Source of the DNA: Paenibacillus contaminans
GTDB taxonomy: Bacteria > Bacillota > Bacilli > Paenibacillales > NBRC-103111
Direction of reading: 5' to 3'
Assembly: GCF_003285015.1 (NCBI RefSeq)
Contig: NZ_QMFB01000005.1
Location: 337,560-401,559, forward strand
Length of the DNA stretch: 64,000 nucleotides
The translations under genes and the position numbers were made by a program. This document shows, piece after piece, positions 43,712 through 51,179 of the stretch. Positions within the stretch are counted from its first letter, which is position 1, and each line of letters begins with the position of its first letter. The notes under the pieces were generated by a model. It was not told the origin of the DNA, made no database searches, and was given only the letters and a program-made list of their open reading frames with translations.

Positions 43712-43890
43712 GGGTCGGGTCGGGTTTGGGTTTGGGTTTGGGTTTGGGTTTGGGTTTGGGTTTGGGTTTGCGTTTGGGTTTGGGTTTGGGTTTGGGTTCG
43801 AGTTGGGTCGGGTCGAGTCGGGTCGGGTTTGGGTTTGGGTTTGGGTTCGAGTTGGATCGGGTCGGGTCGAGTCGAGTCGGGTCAGGCAAA
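43712..43890. repeat. GGGTTT tract, telomere-like, G-quadruplex prone
   Basis: Plus strand carries about 18 GGGTTT-type hexamers in two runs (43722-43800 and 43826-43846), separated and flanked by gggtcgggtcgag-type variants. All G-runs are on one strand. Translated frames (NPNPNP, GLGLGL) are by-products. Confidence 0.95.
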
Positions 43891-44009
43891 TCGGTTTCCC
43901 GATTACAAAAGTCAGACACGCGGAAGAGACGGAAGCCTTACATGCTGCACCGTCATCCTTGGCGATGAATTGGAGCTTTCTCTCCCTTATATTCCCCACT
44001 GCCATTCTG

Positions 44010-44220
44010 TCGCTCGTCGTTTGCATTTGCTGCAGTCCGGTTTTGCCCGCTTGAAATCGACTCTGGGTTCTTTCCCTTGCCTGGAGTCCGAAAATGCCCG
44101 CTTGCAGTGGCTATTTGACTAGACATACCGGTAAATCCGCTCTCCAAGCAGGTGGAATCGGACTACGGCGTAAGGAGGTACTCGATTCCCTGCTCCAAGC
44201 GGGCAAAATCGAGTTCCAGC
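44010..44220. repeat. dispersed intergenic repeat, copy 2
   Basis: Collinear with 9367-9576, same orientation; shared landmarks cgctcgtcg, agtccg(g)ttttgccc, cctggagtccgaaaatgccc, tgctccaagcggg. Diverged by many substitutions and few indels. Confidence 0.75.
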
Positions 44221-44426
44221 ATAAAGGATCTCCATTCCATTCGGTTCGATGAATCGCTTTGACGACCGACGGCATAAGCACCAAGACTGCTTTGTCCGAA
44301 CGCCGCAAATACAGCCCAACGAATTGTTGAACCGAGTCATCCAAAAACGAAGGTTTTCTTAGAAGCTTATTTCCGGGTATTTCGGACGCCTCGTCGATCG
44401 CACAAATCGCTGACGCCCCAATAAAT

Positions 44427-44449
44427 AGAAAAAAGCTGCCGCAGCAGCC
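44427..44449 (-). terminator. terminator of small membrane protein operon
   Basis: gctgc-c-gcagc core within aaggctgctgcggcagctt, then TTTTTCTATT on the minus strand. Confidence 0.7.
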
Positions 44450-44475
44450 TTCATAGCAAGTCCGGAAGGAAACCG

Positions 44476-44661
44476 TTATGGCCCGGACCGGGTATCCTTA
44501 TTTTTTTGATCCAGCTTTCGCGATATCTCTCTCAGTACGGTTACAATATTCGTCAGTGCAAGAAGAATAAAACCAAGCATGATGAAAGTGACGATTTCTC
44601 CCGTAAAGAAAGCTACCACGCCCAGTATTAGTGCATAGAACGGATAAACAAACGTCTTCAT
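44476..44661 (-). CDS. small membrane protein, 61 aa
   Basis: Two hydrophobic helices (about 5-20 and 25-43) followed by a short charged tail REISRKLDQKNKDTRSG. GGGGGGATGGAAAG precedes the ATG. It starts 16 bases after the lipoprotein gene stop and is followed by a terminator, so the two form an operon. Family not recognised. Confidence 0.72.
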   Translation of the reverse strand: MKTFVYPFYALILGVVAFFTGEIVTFIMLGFILLALTNIVTVLREISRKLDQKNKDTRSGP

Positions 44662-44677
44662 CTTTCCATCCCCCCGG

Positions 44678-45148
44678 TCATTGTTTAAGATAGATTTCCA
44701 TGCTCCCGCTCATGCCAAACGGAATATGTTCGTCTCCCGATCTTACGAATCCCTTCAACTCTATCGAAGGATGCTCGTAATCGAGCAAATCCGATTGCCC
44801 GAATACTTCTTTGATCGGGGCGAAAATATTGTAGACGACTTTCTCGCCTTTTTGCAGCTTGATCGGTTTGTTGGTGTCCGTTTTCCCCTCGAGCTTAAAC
44901 GGATTGCTTTTCGTTCCGTTCTGGTGCTTGATAGGAAAAGCAAGGTAAAAGCTGATGTATTCGATCGCCGCGTTTCCTTTGTTTTCAATTTCAATGTCGT
45001 ACAACTTGAATTCATTGTTCGACTGGGAATTTATTAACTTCATTGTAATATTCTTATCGTTGAACGGAACAATCTCCTGCTCGGACGAGCATCCGATCAA
45101 ACCGGCTAAAATAACAGCCACCAACAAAACTTTGACGCTTTTGCTCAT
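44678..45148 (-). CDS. predicted lipoprotein, 156 aa
   Basis: From the ATG at 45148 (GAAAGGAGAGTTT upstream) the protein has a lipoprotein signal ending in LAGLIGCSS (Cys20). The mature part, KLYDIEIENKGNAAIEYISF and KPIKLQKGEKVVYNIFAPI, has an immunoglobulin-like beta pattern resembling DUF4352/FxLYD-type extracellular lipoproteins. Exposed on the cell surface. Operon with the small membrane protein. Function unknown. Confidence 0.8.
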   Translation of the reverse strand: MSKSVKVLLVAVILAGLIGCSSEQEIVPFNDKNITMKLINSQSNNEFKLYDIEIENKGNAAIEYISFYLAFPIKHQNGTKSNPFKLEGKTDTNKPIKLQKGEKVVYNIFAPIKEVFGQSDLLDYEHPSIELKGFVRSGDEHIPFGMSGSMEIYLKQ

Positions 45149-45466
45149 AAACTCTCCTTTCGAATCAAGCAAGTTCATTCCATGTTACCATATTTAGGAA
45201 TATGTGTGTCTATTAAAAAATAAAGAACGGAACGAATCTAGAATTCGTTCCGTTCCCGTTCTCCGGACAAATTCCCCGCAATTTGATCGCTTGCGAGAAC
45301 AACGTGTTATGATCTTTGCCGGGGAGCGGCCGCTTCTTGGGATATAGTAATTTTTTTCATATTATTTTTGGAGTTTTTTTACTGGACTTGGCGCGTATAA
45401 GCAAAAAAGACGGCAAGCGCCGTCTAATCGAATATCAAGCTATTTTGCTCCGGATAATCCCCTAAT
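45149..45466. other. 318-bp gap with two hairpins
   Basis: 45226-45256: palindrome aacggaacgaat-ctaga-attcgttccgtt, followed on the minus strand by CTTTATTTTTTAA, terminator-like. 45402-45425: terminator of the Gfo/Idh gene. The middle (45260-45400) is AT-rich with nothing recognised. Confidence 0.6.
45402..45425 (-). terminator. terminator of Gfo/Idh dehydrogenase gene
   Basis: agacggc-gctt-gccgtct followed by TTTTTGC on the minus strand, 41 bases after the stop. Confidence 0.9.
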
Positions 45467-46753
45467 CTAGAATTTCACCAGCCCGTCAATGTCGACCGGC
45501 TGTCCCGTGCGAATCGAAATGTTGCCGGCAATACCCGTCAAGATCGACATCGCTCCGTCCACATGGGACGCCGCGCGGTTCAAGCGGTCTTCCGCCGGCA
45601 CGCCGAAAATGTCGTTCAGCATAACCGTGTCGCCGCCGCCGTGGCCGCCGATGCCTTCCTCGATCTCGACCTCATACGGCGCTTCGAACATCGGATAAAC
45701 CATAATTGTTTTATCTTTCACTTTGCCGTCGTCCTCGCTTCGGCCCGCTGCGATAATATGGGAAGCTTCGACCACGTTAACCTCGATTCTGCCTTTGCTG
45801 CCGTTAAACACGACGCGGAAGCCTTCCCAAGGCAAGTAAGCGTTGAGCGAATAAGTCAAAATCGCATTGCTCCGGTACCGGACCATAACGCCGAGCGTGT
45901 CCTCGATCGTGATGCCTTCACCGAAAACGCTTTGATCGCGGTGATAGCCATCTTCATGCTCCGCATTCAGATACAGCTCCTTGAGCTGTTCGTTGCGGTC
46001 CAAATGGATGGCAAAAAAATCGTCTTTCGCCGCCTCGCTGCCGTGCGCCCTCTCGTAAAATTGCGTGACGCCGCGTTTCGCCGCATTTTCTTTGCCGTAA
46101 AAGTTAAGTCCGCCCATCGCAAAAACCGATTTCGGCTGCGAGCCCAGCCAGAAGTTGACGAGGTCGAAATGATGCGTCGACTTATGCACCAGCAGACCGC
46201 CGCTGTTGGCCTTATCGCGATGCCATCTGCGGAAATAATCCGCGCCGTGCCGAGTGTTGAGCAGCCACTCGAAATGCACCGAGAACACGTCGCCGATCGC
46301 GCCGTCCGCGATCAACTCGCGAACCTTCGTATTATGCGGAGCGTAACGGTAGTTGAACGTAACCCGCAAGCTGCGCCCGGTCCGGCGCTTCGCATCCAGA
46401 ATCGCTTGGCATTTTTCCTCATCCACCGTCATCGGTTTCTCGGTAATGACGTCGCAGCCGAGCTCCATCGCCCGGATGATATACGTATGATGCGTCCGGT
46501 CGACGGTCGAAACGATGACGACGTCCGGCTTTTCGGCCGCGATCATTTCGTCGAACCTGTCTTCCTTATAGGTCGGGATCGGGCGAAGCCCGTGCTCCTT
46601 CTCAAGCAGCCTGTTCGCGTAATCCATCCGCGTTTGATTGACGTCGCAGAACGCGACAAGCTCCGCCGTCTCCCTATAGTCGCGCGCTACCGCATTGACG
46701 AACATATGCGAACGCCCGCCCGTCCCGACGAGCGCGTATTTTTTCTTGGCCAT
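45467..46753 (-). CDS. Gfo/Idh/MocA family dehydrogenase
   Basis: 428 residues from the ATG at 46753 (GGAGGTGCCGGAC upstream). The nucleotide-binding N-terminus is KYALVGTGGRSHMFVNAVAR, and TEKPMTVDEEKC carries the family E-K-P motif. HKSTHHFDLVNFWLG supplies the catalytic His region. Oxidises or epimerises a sugar or inositol-type substrate with NAD(P). Divergent from an AraC-type activator with 190 bases between, a typical inducible catabolic pair. Substrate unknown. Confidence 0.93.
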   Translation of the reverse strand: MAKKKYALVGTGGRSHMFVNAVARDYRETAELVAFCDVNQTRMDYANRLLEKEHGLRPIPTYKEDRFDEMIAAEKPDVVIVSTVDRTHHTYIIRAMELGCDVITEKPMTVDEEKCQAILDAKRRTGRSLRVTFNYRYAPHNTKVRELIADGAIGDVFSVHFEWLLNTRHGADYFRRWHRDKANSGGLLVHKSTHHFDLVNFWLGSQPKSVFAMGGLNFYGKENAAKRGVTQFYERAHGSEAAKDDFFAIHLDRNEQLKELYLNAEHEDGYHRDQSVFGEGITIEDTLGVMVRYRSNAILTYSLNAYLPWEGFRVVFNGSKGRIEVNVVEASHIIAAGRSEDDGKVKDKTIMVYPMFEAPYEVEIEEGIGGHGGGDTVMLNDIFGVPAEDRLNRAASHVDGAMSILTGIAGNISIRTGQPVDIDGLVKF

Positions 46754-46943
46754 GTCCGGCACCTCCGCCCTTTTATTCGAGTTGCTAATCCTCAATAAAA
46801 CTATATTCAGATTAGCGCAATATAAGCAATTAAACTATGCCGATATTGCCGTTATTCGGATAAAAGCTTGCATATCTTGCTGCCAAAATAGCTGTTTATT
46901 TGCTACAATAACGGTAACTCGAAGTACAAAAGGGGACTGCACG

Positions 46944-47777
46944 ATGGCCGCGGATTTCGAATTTCACCGCAACAAAGTAGCCGGAGCGATGTCGATGCCG
47001 GCCAACCATTTTCACGATACATACGAAATCTACTATTTATGCTCGGGGGAGCGGTACTACTTCATCAAGAACAAAACCTATCACGTGAAAGCCGGCGATA
47101 TCGTCTTCATCGGCAAAAACGAGCTGCACAAAACGACGGAAGCGAACCGGATCGCTCATGAGCGGCTGCTGATCAATTTTCACGAACGCTTCCTGGCGCC
47201 GGCGTGGGAGCAGGAAAGCGTCAGCTTACAGCTTCCTTTTCAAAGCGCCGGCCATGTGATACGCCTTGCGGAAGACGACCGGCGGACCGCCGAAGCGCTC
47301 CTTCTCGGCATCGAACAGGAAATGAACGCCCGAAAGCAAGGAGCTGCGCTTTATATCAAAGCCCTGCTGACCCAGCTGCTAGTCTTTTGCTCGCGTTTGA
47401 CGACGGCGTCCGGCATCGACTCGGTGGAGCGTACGGGGCCGCAGGAGCGGAAAATCAACGAAATCGTCGCCTATATCAACAGCCGCTTCGATGATCCGCT
47501 CAGCCTGCAGCATATTTCCGAAAGGTTCTTTATTTCGCCCTATCATTTCAGCCGGTTGTTTCGCGACATCACCGGCTTTACGTTCATCGAATATGTGAAC
47601 AACGTTCGCGTAATGGAAGCCCGGCGGCTGCTCCGCGAAACCGCCATCCCCGTCACCCGCGTTGCCGAGCAAGCGGGCTTCGACAGCATCGCCCATTTCG
47701 GCCGGGTTTTCAAGCAGATCGCGCGCTGCTCGCCGACCGCTTACCGGAAAAACGAGCGAGTGCAGGCGGACGGATAA
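46944..47777 (+). CDS. AraC-family regulator with cupin sensor
   Basis: 277 residues from the ATG at 46944 (AGGGGACTGCACG upstream; the longer frame overlaps the divergent gene). N-terminal cupin: MPANHFHDTYEIYYLCSGER, VKAGDIVFIGKNELHKT. C-terminal double helix-turn-helix: LQHISERFFISPYHFSRLFR and VTRVAEQAGFDSIAHFGRVF. Probably senses a sugar and controls the divergent Gfo/Idh gene and perhaps the GH78 gene. Its 3' end abuts the 51-bp hairpin array. Confidence 0.94.
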   Translation: MAADFEFHRNKVAGAMSMPANHFHDTYEIYYLCSGERYYFIKNKTYHVKAGDIVFIGKNELHKTTEANRIAHERLLINFHERFLAPAWEQESVSLQLPFQSAGHVIRLAEDDRRTAEALLLGIEQEMNARKQGAALYIKALLTQLLVFCSRLTTASGIDSVERTGPQERKINEIVAYINSRFDDPLSLQHISERFFISPYHFSRLFRDITGFTFIEYVNNVRVMEARRLLRETAIPVTRVAEQAGFDSIAHFGRVFKQIARCSPTAYRKNERVQADG

Positions 47778-47786
47778 GGACGAAAT

Positions 47787-48487
47787 CCATATAAGCCTGA
47801 AATGTCGGCTTGTTTCCCATTCCTCCGCGGACCGTATCGAGCCAAATAGGCCGGAATTGTCGGCCTATTCCACGCCGCTGGCTCGATCGAGCCAAATAGG
47901 CCGGAATTGTCGGCCTATTTCCACGCCGCGGGCCGGGTCGAGTCAAATAAGCCGGAAGTGTCGGCTTATTTCCACGCCGCGGGCCCGATCGAGCCAAATA
48001 GGCCGGAATTGTCGGCCTATTTCCACGCCGAAGGCCCGATCGAGCCAAATAGGCCGGAATTGTCGGCCTATTTCCACGCCGCGGGCCGGGTCGAGTCAAA
48101 TAAGCCGGAAGTGCCGGCTTATTTCCACGCCGCGGGCCGGATCGAGTCAAATAAGCCGGAAGTGCCGGCTTATTTCCACGCCGCGGGCCGGATCGAGTCA
48201 AATAAGCCGGAAGTGCCGGCTTATTTCCACGCCGCGGGCCCGATCGAGCCAAATAGGCCGGAATTGTCGGCCTATTTCCACGCCGCGGGCCGGGTCGAGT
48301 CAAATAAGCCGGAAGTGTCGGCTTATTTCCACGCCGCGGGCCCGATCGAGCCAAATAGGCCGGAATTGTCGGCCTATTTCCACGCCGAAGGCCCGATCGA
48401 GCCAAATAGGCCGGAATTGTCGGCCTATTTCCACGCCGCGGGCCGGGTCGAGTCAAATAGGCCGGAAGTGTCGGCCTATTTCTTCGC
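47787..48487. repeat. 51-bp hairpin repeat array, 14 copies, covarying arms
   Basis: Units start at 47787 (degenerate), 47842, 47892, then every 51 bp from 47943 to 48453. Each holds an inverted repeat, aaatagPccg-type. Form G is AAATAGGCCG ... CGGCCTATTT; form A is AAATAAGCCG ... CGGCTTATTT. Both arms always change together, and each form is linked to its own flank (cccgatcgagcc for G, ccgg(a/g)tcgagtc for A). Order 3-6 recurs as 10-13, a segmental duplication. It lies between convergent genes and ends against the GH78 stop. There are no unique spacers, so it is not CRISPR. Confidence 0.95.
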
Positions 48488-48491
48488 CTGC

Positions 48492-50828
48492 TCACCCCTC
48501 CACTACGGCCATCGGTTCCCCGTTGACGTACACCGTTTTGTTCGGAATGCGGCGCAGCGCCTCGTCCCCCCACTCGACCTCCAGGCCGACCGATTCCGGC
48601 AGCGTGACATGGCAGGTCCAGGAATGCGGATCCTCCCGCTTCCACGAGACGCCGATTCGCCCGTAAGACGATACCGCCGTTCCTTCCGCCCATTCCAGAT
48701 CGAAAACATGGGGCCGCAAACGTATCTTTCCGTTCCCCGCATCTTCAAGAACATCGACACCTAGAACGGTTTGTGTCAGCATATAAGTCGGCGCCGCTCC
48801 CCACCCATGGCAGTGGCTGACCGGTACGTCATCGCGCAAATACGTCGGGGTGTTGCCCTGGAACCGGTGCGGCACCGTACAGGCGGGCGAAGCTGGATCG
48901 AACGTTTCCCACCAGGTCGTTGCCCCCCGGTTCAGCATTTCGCCCCAGTAGCTTCGAATCGTATTCGTAAAATCCTCCCCGGCGCCGTTCTGAGCGAGCA
49001 TCTCCAATACGAAGCATTGGAAAAACGGGCTTTTAACCGGAACGATCGCATTGCGGCTCTCCTGATGCTCCTTATACCGGATGAACTCCGCATAAGTCAT
49101 CACATCGCACCAAACAGCCAGCACATTCGTTTGCAGCGAAGCGAGCTCCGACTTTCCGCCGTCCGTCACGCAATCGACAAAGCCCCGTTGCTCCTCGTCC
49201 CAACAATGGAGACGAATCGCCCGCTTCAGCTCTTCCGCCTTGGCGGTCCAAGCGTTTCCGCAATCGTCCAGCTCCAGCTCCGCGGCGATCTCCGCCAAGC
49301 CGAGCAGCGCCTTGCGATGAACACAGCTGATTGCCGTTACGCGCTCCCGCCGGTCGATATGCGGCGCCCAATCCACGAAGCTGTACCCTGCCGCATGCTC
49401 TCTATGGTGATAAAGGCCGTGTTCATCCTCATGCCGCCCGAACCATTTGAAGACCTTCACAATATTCGGCCATACGGTCTTAATAAACGGCTCATCCTTC
49501 GTATATTTCCAATAATCGCACACCGCCAGCAGCCAATAAGCGCAAAAATCGGGCATCACGGAAGGATTCGATTCCGGTCCGGTAGCCGGAATCGAGCCGT
49601 CCGCGTTTTGGATGCGCGCACCCTGCAGCAGCGATTTTCTGACCAGCGCCGTATCTCCGAACAGCGGGTAAATGACCTTCGCCATAACGAGCTCGTCCGC
49701 GACCCATAACGCTTTTTCGCGCCATGGGCAATCTTCGAGATGTTCTTGGCTGTTCAGCAAAACCGTCTCTTTGCCGACTTCCCATATCCGGTTCAACAGC
49801 GGATCGCTGCATCGGAATTGCCCGATTTCCTCGAACGGATAGCGGACATGCTCGATCCCGCAGCTCTCCAGGACGACAGGCTCCGGGCAAGCATGGAAAG
49901 TAAGCTGCATATAACGAAACGCGCGGCGGCCGAACGACGTCCAATCGTTCGCGCCCGGTTTGAGCAAAATCGTATCGACATGGTCCACGTCAAGCGATTC
50001 GCCGTAGCGGATGTCGACTGCGCCTCCTGCCGGAGCCGTCAAACGCAGATACGGATAACCGACAACCTCCCGCTCAAAATCGAAAACAAGCCCCGGAAAG
50101 GAGCCGGGAGCCGACGCATCGATCGTCGTGTCGGATAGCCGATCCGCCCGATAGTCCGCCGCAGTCGATATCCCGCTAATCATTCCTTTATTCGCATCGA
50201 TGCGGACAAGCGAGGCAGGCTGCAGCAGTTCGCGGTGCAGGAACGGAATTTCCCTCGGGATCGGCTGTGCAAGCGGAGCACCTCCATCGGCAGCATCAGC
50301 CGTAGGCTCCGCAAAATGCCATTCCGAATCGTCGTAAGCCGGCTCCCGCCACTCGTCCTCGCTGCCTGTAATGTATATTTCTTTAAAACCGCCCCATCTG
50401 CTGATCCGCGACGTATTTTGCACCCAACGGGGGGATTGGCGAACGCGCCAGCTTGCATCCGTAACGATCGAAGTACGGCCGTTCTCCGACTCAACGTCCA
50501 GCTCCGCCCAAAAGCCGGCCGGCCCTCTTTCGAAAGCGATCGTCGATTCGCAAATACCGATGTGGTAACAGACGCATGCAATCGCATTCAGACCCTCATG
50601 CAAGTAAGCGGTTATGTCGTACGAATCGGCGTATTGCCAGCGATAGTCGCTCGGAGACGGCCCCATGCCCACATATGTTCCGTTAACAAACAACCTGTAT
50701 TCCTGATTGGCCGAAAGCCGGATCATGCCGTTCCTGATCTGCGAATCCGCATAAAACGTCCGTCGAAAATCGACGAAGTGGTTGTACTTTCCGTTTATGT
50801 CGTTCGACCAAATCCAAGTCGCTTCCAT
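48492..50828 (-). CDS. GH78-type alpha-L-rhamnosidase-like protein
   Basis: 778 residues. N-terminal beta-sandwich domains (FRRTFYADSQIRNGMIRLSA, YRLFVNGTYVGMGPSPSD) are followed by an alpha/alpha6 barrel. The latter has QEHLEDCPWREKALWVADEL (cf. the D-C-P-x-R-E motif of GH78), SFVDWAPHIDRRERV and GATTWWETFDPASP, then a C-terminal beta domain. No signal peptide, so intracellular, acting on imported oligosaccharides. Linkage specificity uncertain. ATG follows AAAAGGAGAAGGAAA. A LacI-type palindrome lies 28-41 bases before the start. Confidence 0.88.
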   Translation of the reverse strand: MEATWIWSNDINGKYNHFVDFRRTFYADSQIRNGMIRLSANQEYRLFVNGTYVGMGPSPSDYRWQYADSYDITAYLHEGLNAIACVCYHIGICESTIAFERGPAGFWAELDVESENGRTSIVTDASWRVRQSPRWVQNTSRISRWGGFKEIYITGSEDEWREPAYDDSEWHFAEPTADAADGGAPLAQPIPREIPFLHRELLQPASLVRIDANKGMISGISTAADYRADRLSDTTIDASAPGSFPGLVFDFEREVVGYPYLRLTAPAGGAVDIRYGESLDVDHVDTILLKPGANDWTSFGRRAFRYMQLTFHACPEPVVLESCGIEHVRYPFEEIGQFRCSDPLLNRIWEVGKETVLLNSQEHLEDCPWREKALWVADELVMAKVIYPLFGDTALVRKSLLQGARIQNADGSIPATGPESNPSVMPDFCAYWLLAVCDYWKYTKDEPFIKTVWPNIVKVFKWFGRHEDEHGLYHHREHAAGYSFVDWAPHIDRRERVTAISCVHRKALLGLAEIAAELELDDCGNAWTAKAEELKRAIRLHCWDEEQRGFVDCVTDGGKSELASLQTNVLAVWCDVMTYAEFIRYKEHQESRNAIVPVKSPFFQCFVLEMLAQNGAGEDFTNTIRSYWGEMLNRGATTWWETFDPASPACTVPHRFQGNTPTYLRDDVPVSHCHGWGAAPTYMLTQTVLGVDVLEDAGNGKIRLRPHVFDLEWAEGTAVSSYGRIGVSWKREDPHSWTCHVTLPESVGLEVEWGDEALRRIPNKTVYVNGEPMAVVEG

Positions 50829-50855
50829 TTTCCTTCTCCTTTTAGAAACGTGTTT

Positions 50856-50869
50856 AGTAATCGATTACT
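50856..50869 (-). promoter_or_regulatory. LacI-type operator before GH78 gene
   Basis: Perfect 14-bp palindrome AGTAATCGATTACT within TAAGTAATCGATTACTAAAC, centred about 35 bases upstream of the ATG. This is the classic shape of LacI/GalR-family sites. No LacI-type gene is present in the window, so the repressor would be encoded elsewhere. Confidence 0.65.
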
Positions 50870-51179
50870 TAAAAGTTCCGGTTACTTCCGAACATAACAC
50901 ATCCCCGAGGGAAATAAAAGATATTCGCAGAAACAAAAAACAAAATGCAGATTTTAAGTGAACTTACCGCCCGGCGGCAGCCGGGCGGTAGCATGAACGG
51001 CGCATCATGTTCGAGAAACGGCAATGCGATCAAGCACGGTGAATATGCGACGATATGGGACGATACGCTCGAATCGATAGATACCTGCACGCCGTTAAAT
51101 CAATTGCGGCATCAAGCCTTTCGATCGCGTAGGGCTTGCGGGGATCGGGCGCGTACACGAGGACGAATATATCCGGCGC
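50870..51179. other. 310-bp gap, promoter region only
   Basis: No gene is supported. A GC hairpin ccgcccggc...gccgggcgg at 50968-50989 is probably the terminator-type hairpin of the upstream gene, lacking a clear T-run on the minus strand. Confidence 0.45.

Larger units (their letters stand above)
43891..44475. other. gene-free stretch with dispersed repeat and terminator
   Basis: Contains the second dispersed 210-bp element (44010-44220) and a terminator for the small membrane protein at 44427-44449. No gene is supported between 43525 and 44475. Confidence 0.6.

Noticed and set aside
43712..43890. True telomere or replicon end
   Set aside because: The tract is internal with ordinary sequence and genes on both sides, so a linear chromosome end is not indicated.
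43661..44026. Asn-Pro repeat protein on the minus strand
   Set aside because: It is the translation of the GGGTTT tract; no start signal or conserved domain.
47842..48487. Possible CRISPR array
   Set aside because: Units are contiguous and near-identical with no unique spacers, and no cas genes are nearby.
47662..48693. Open frames of about 330 residues on both strands across the 51-bp array
   Set aside because: 51 is a multiple of three so frames persist by arithmetic; no start signals, and the hairpin structure rather than the peptide is what is preserved.
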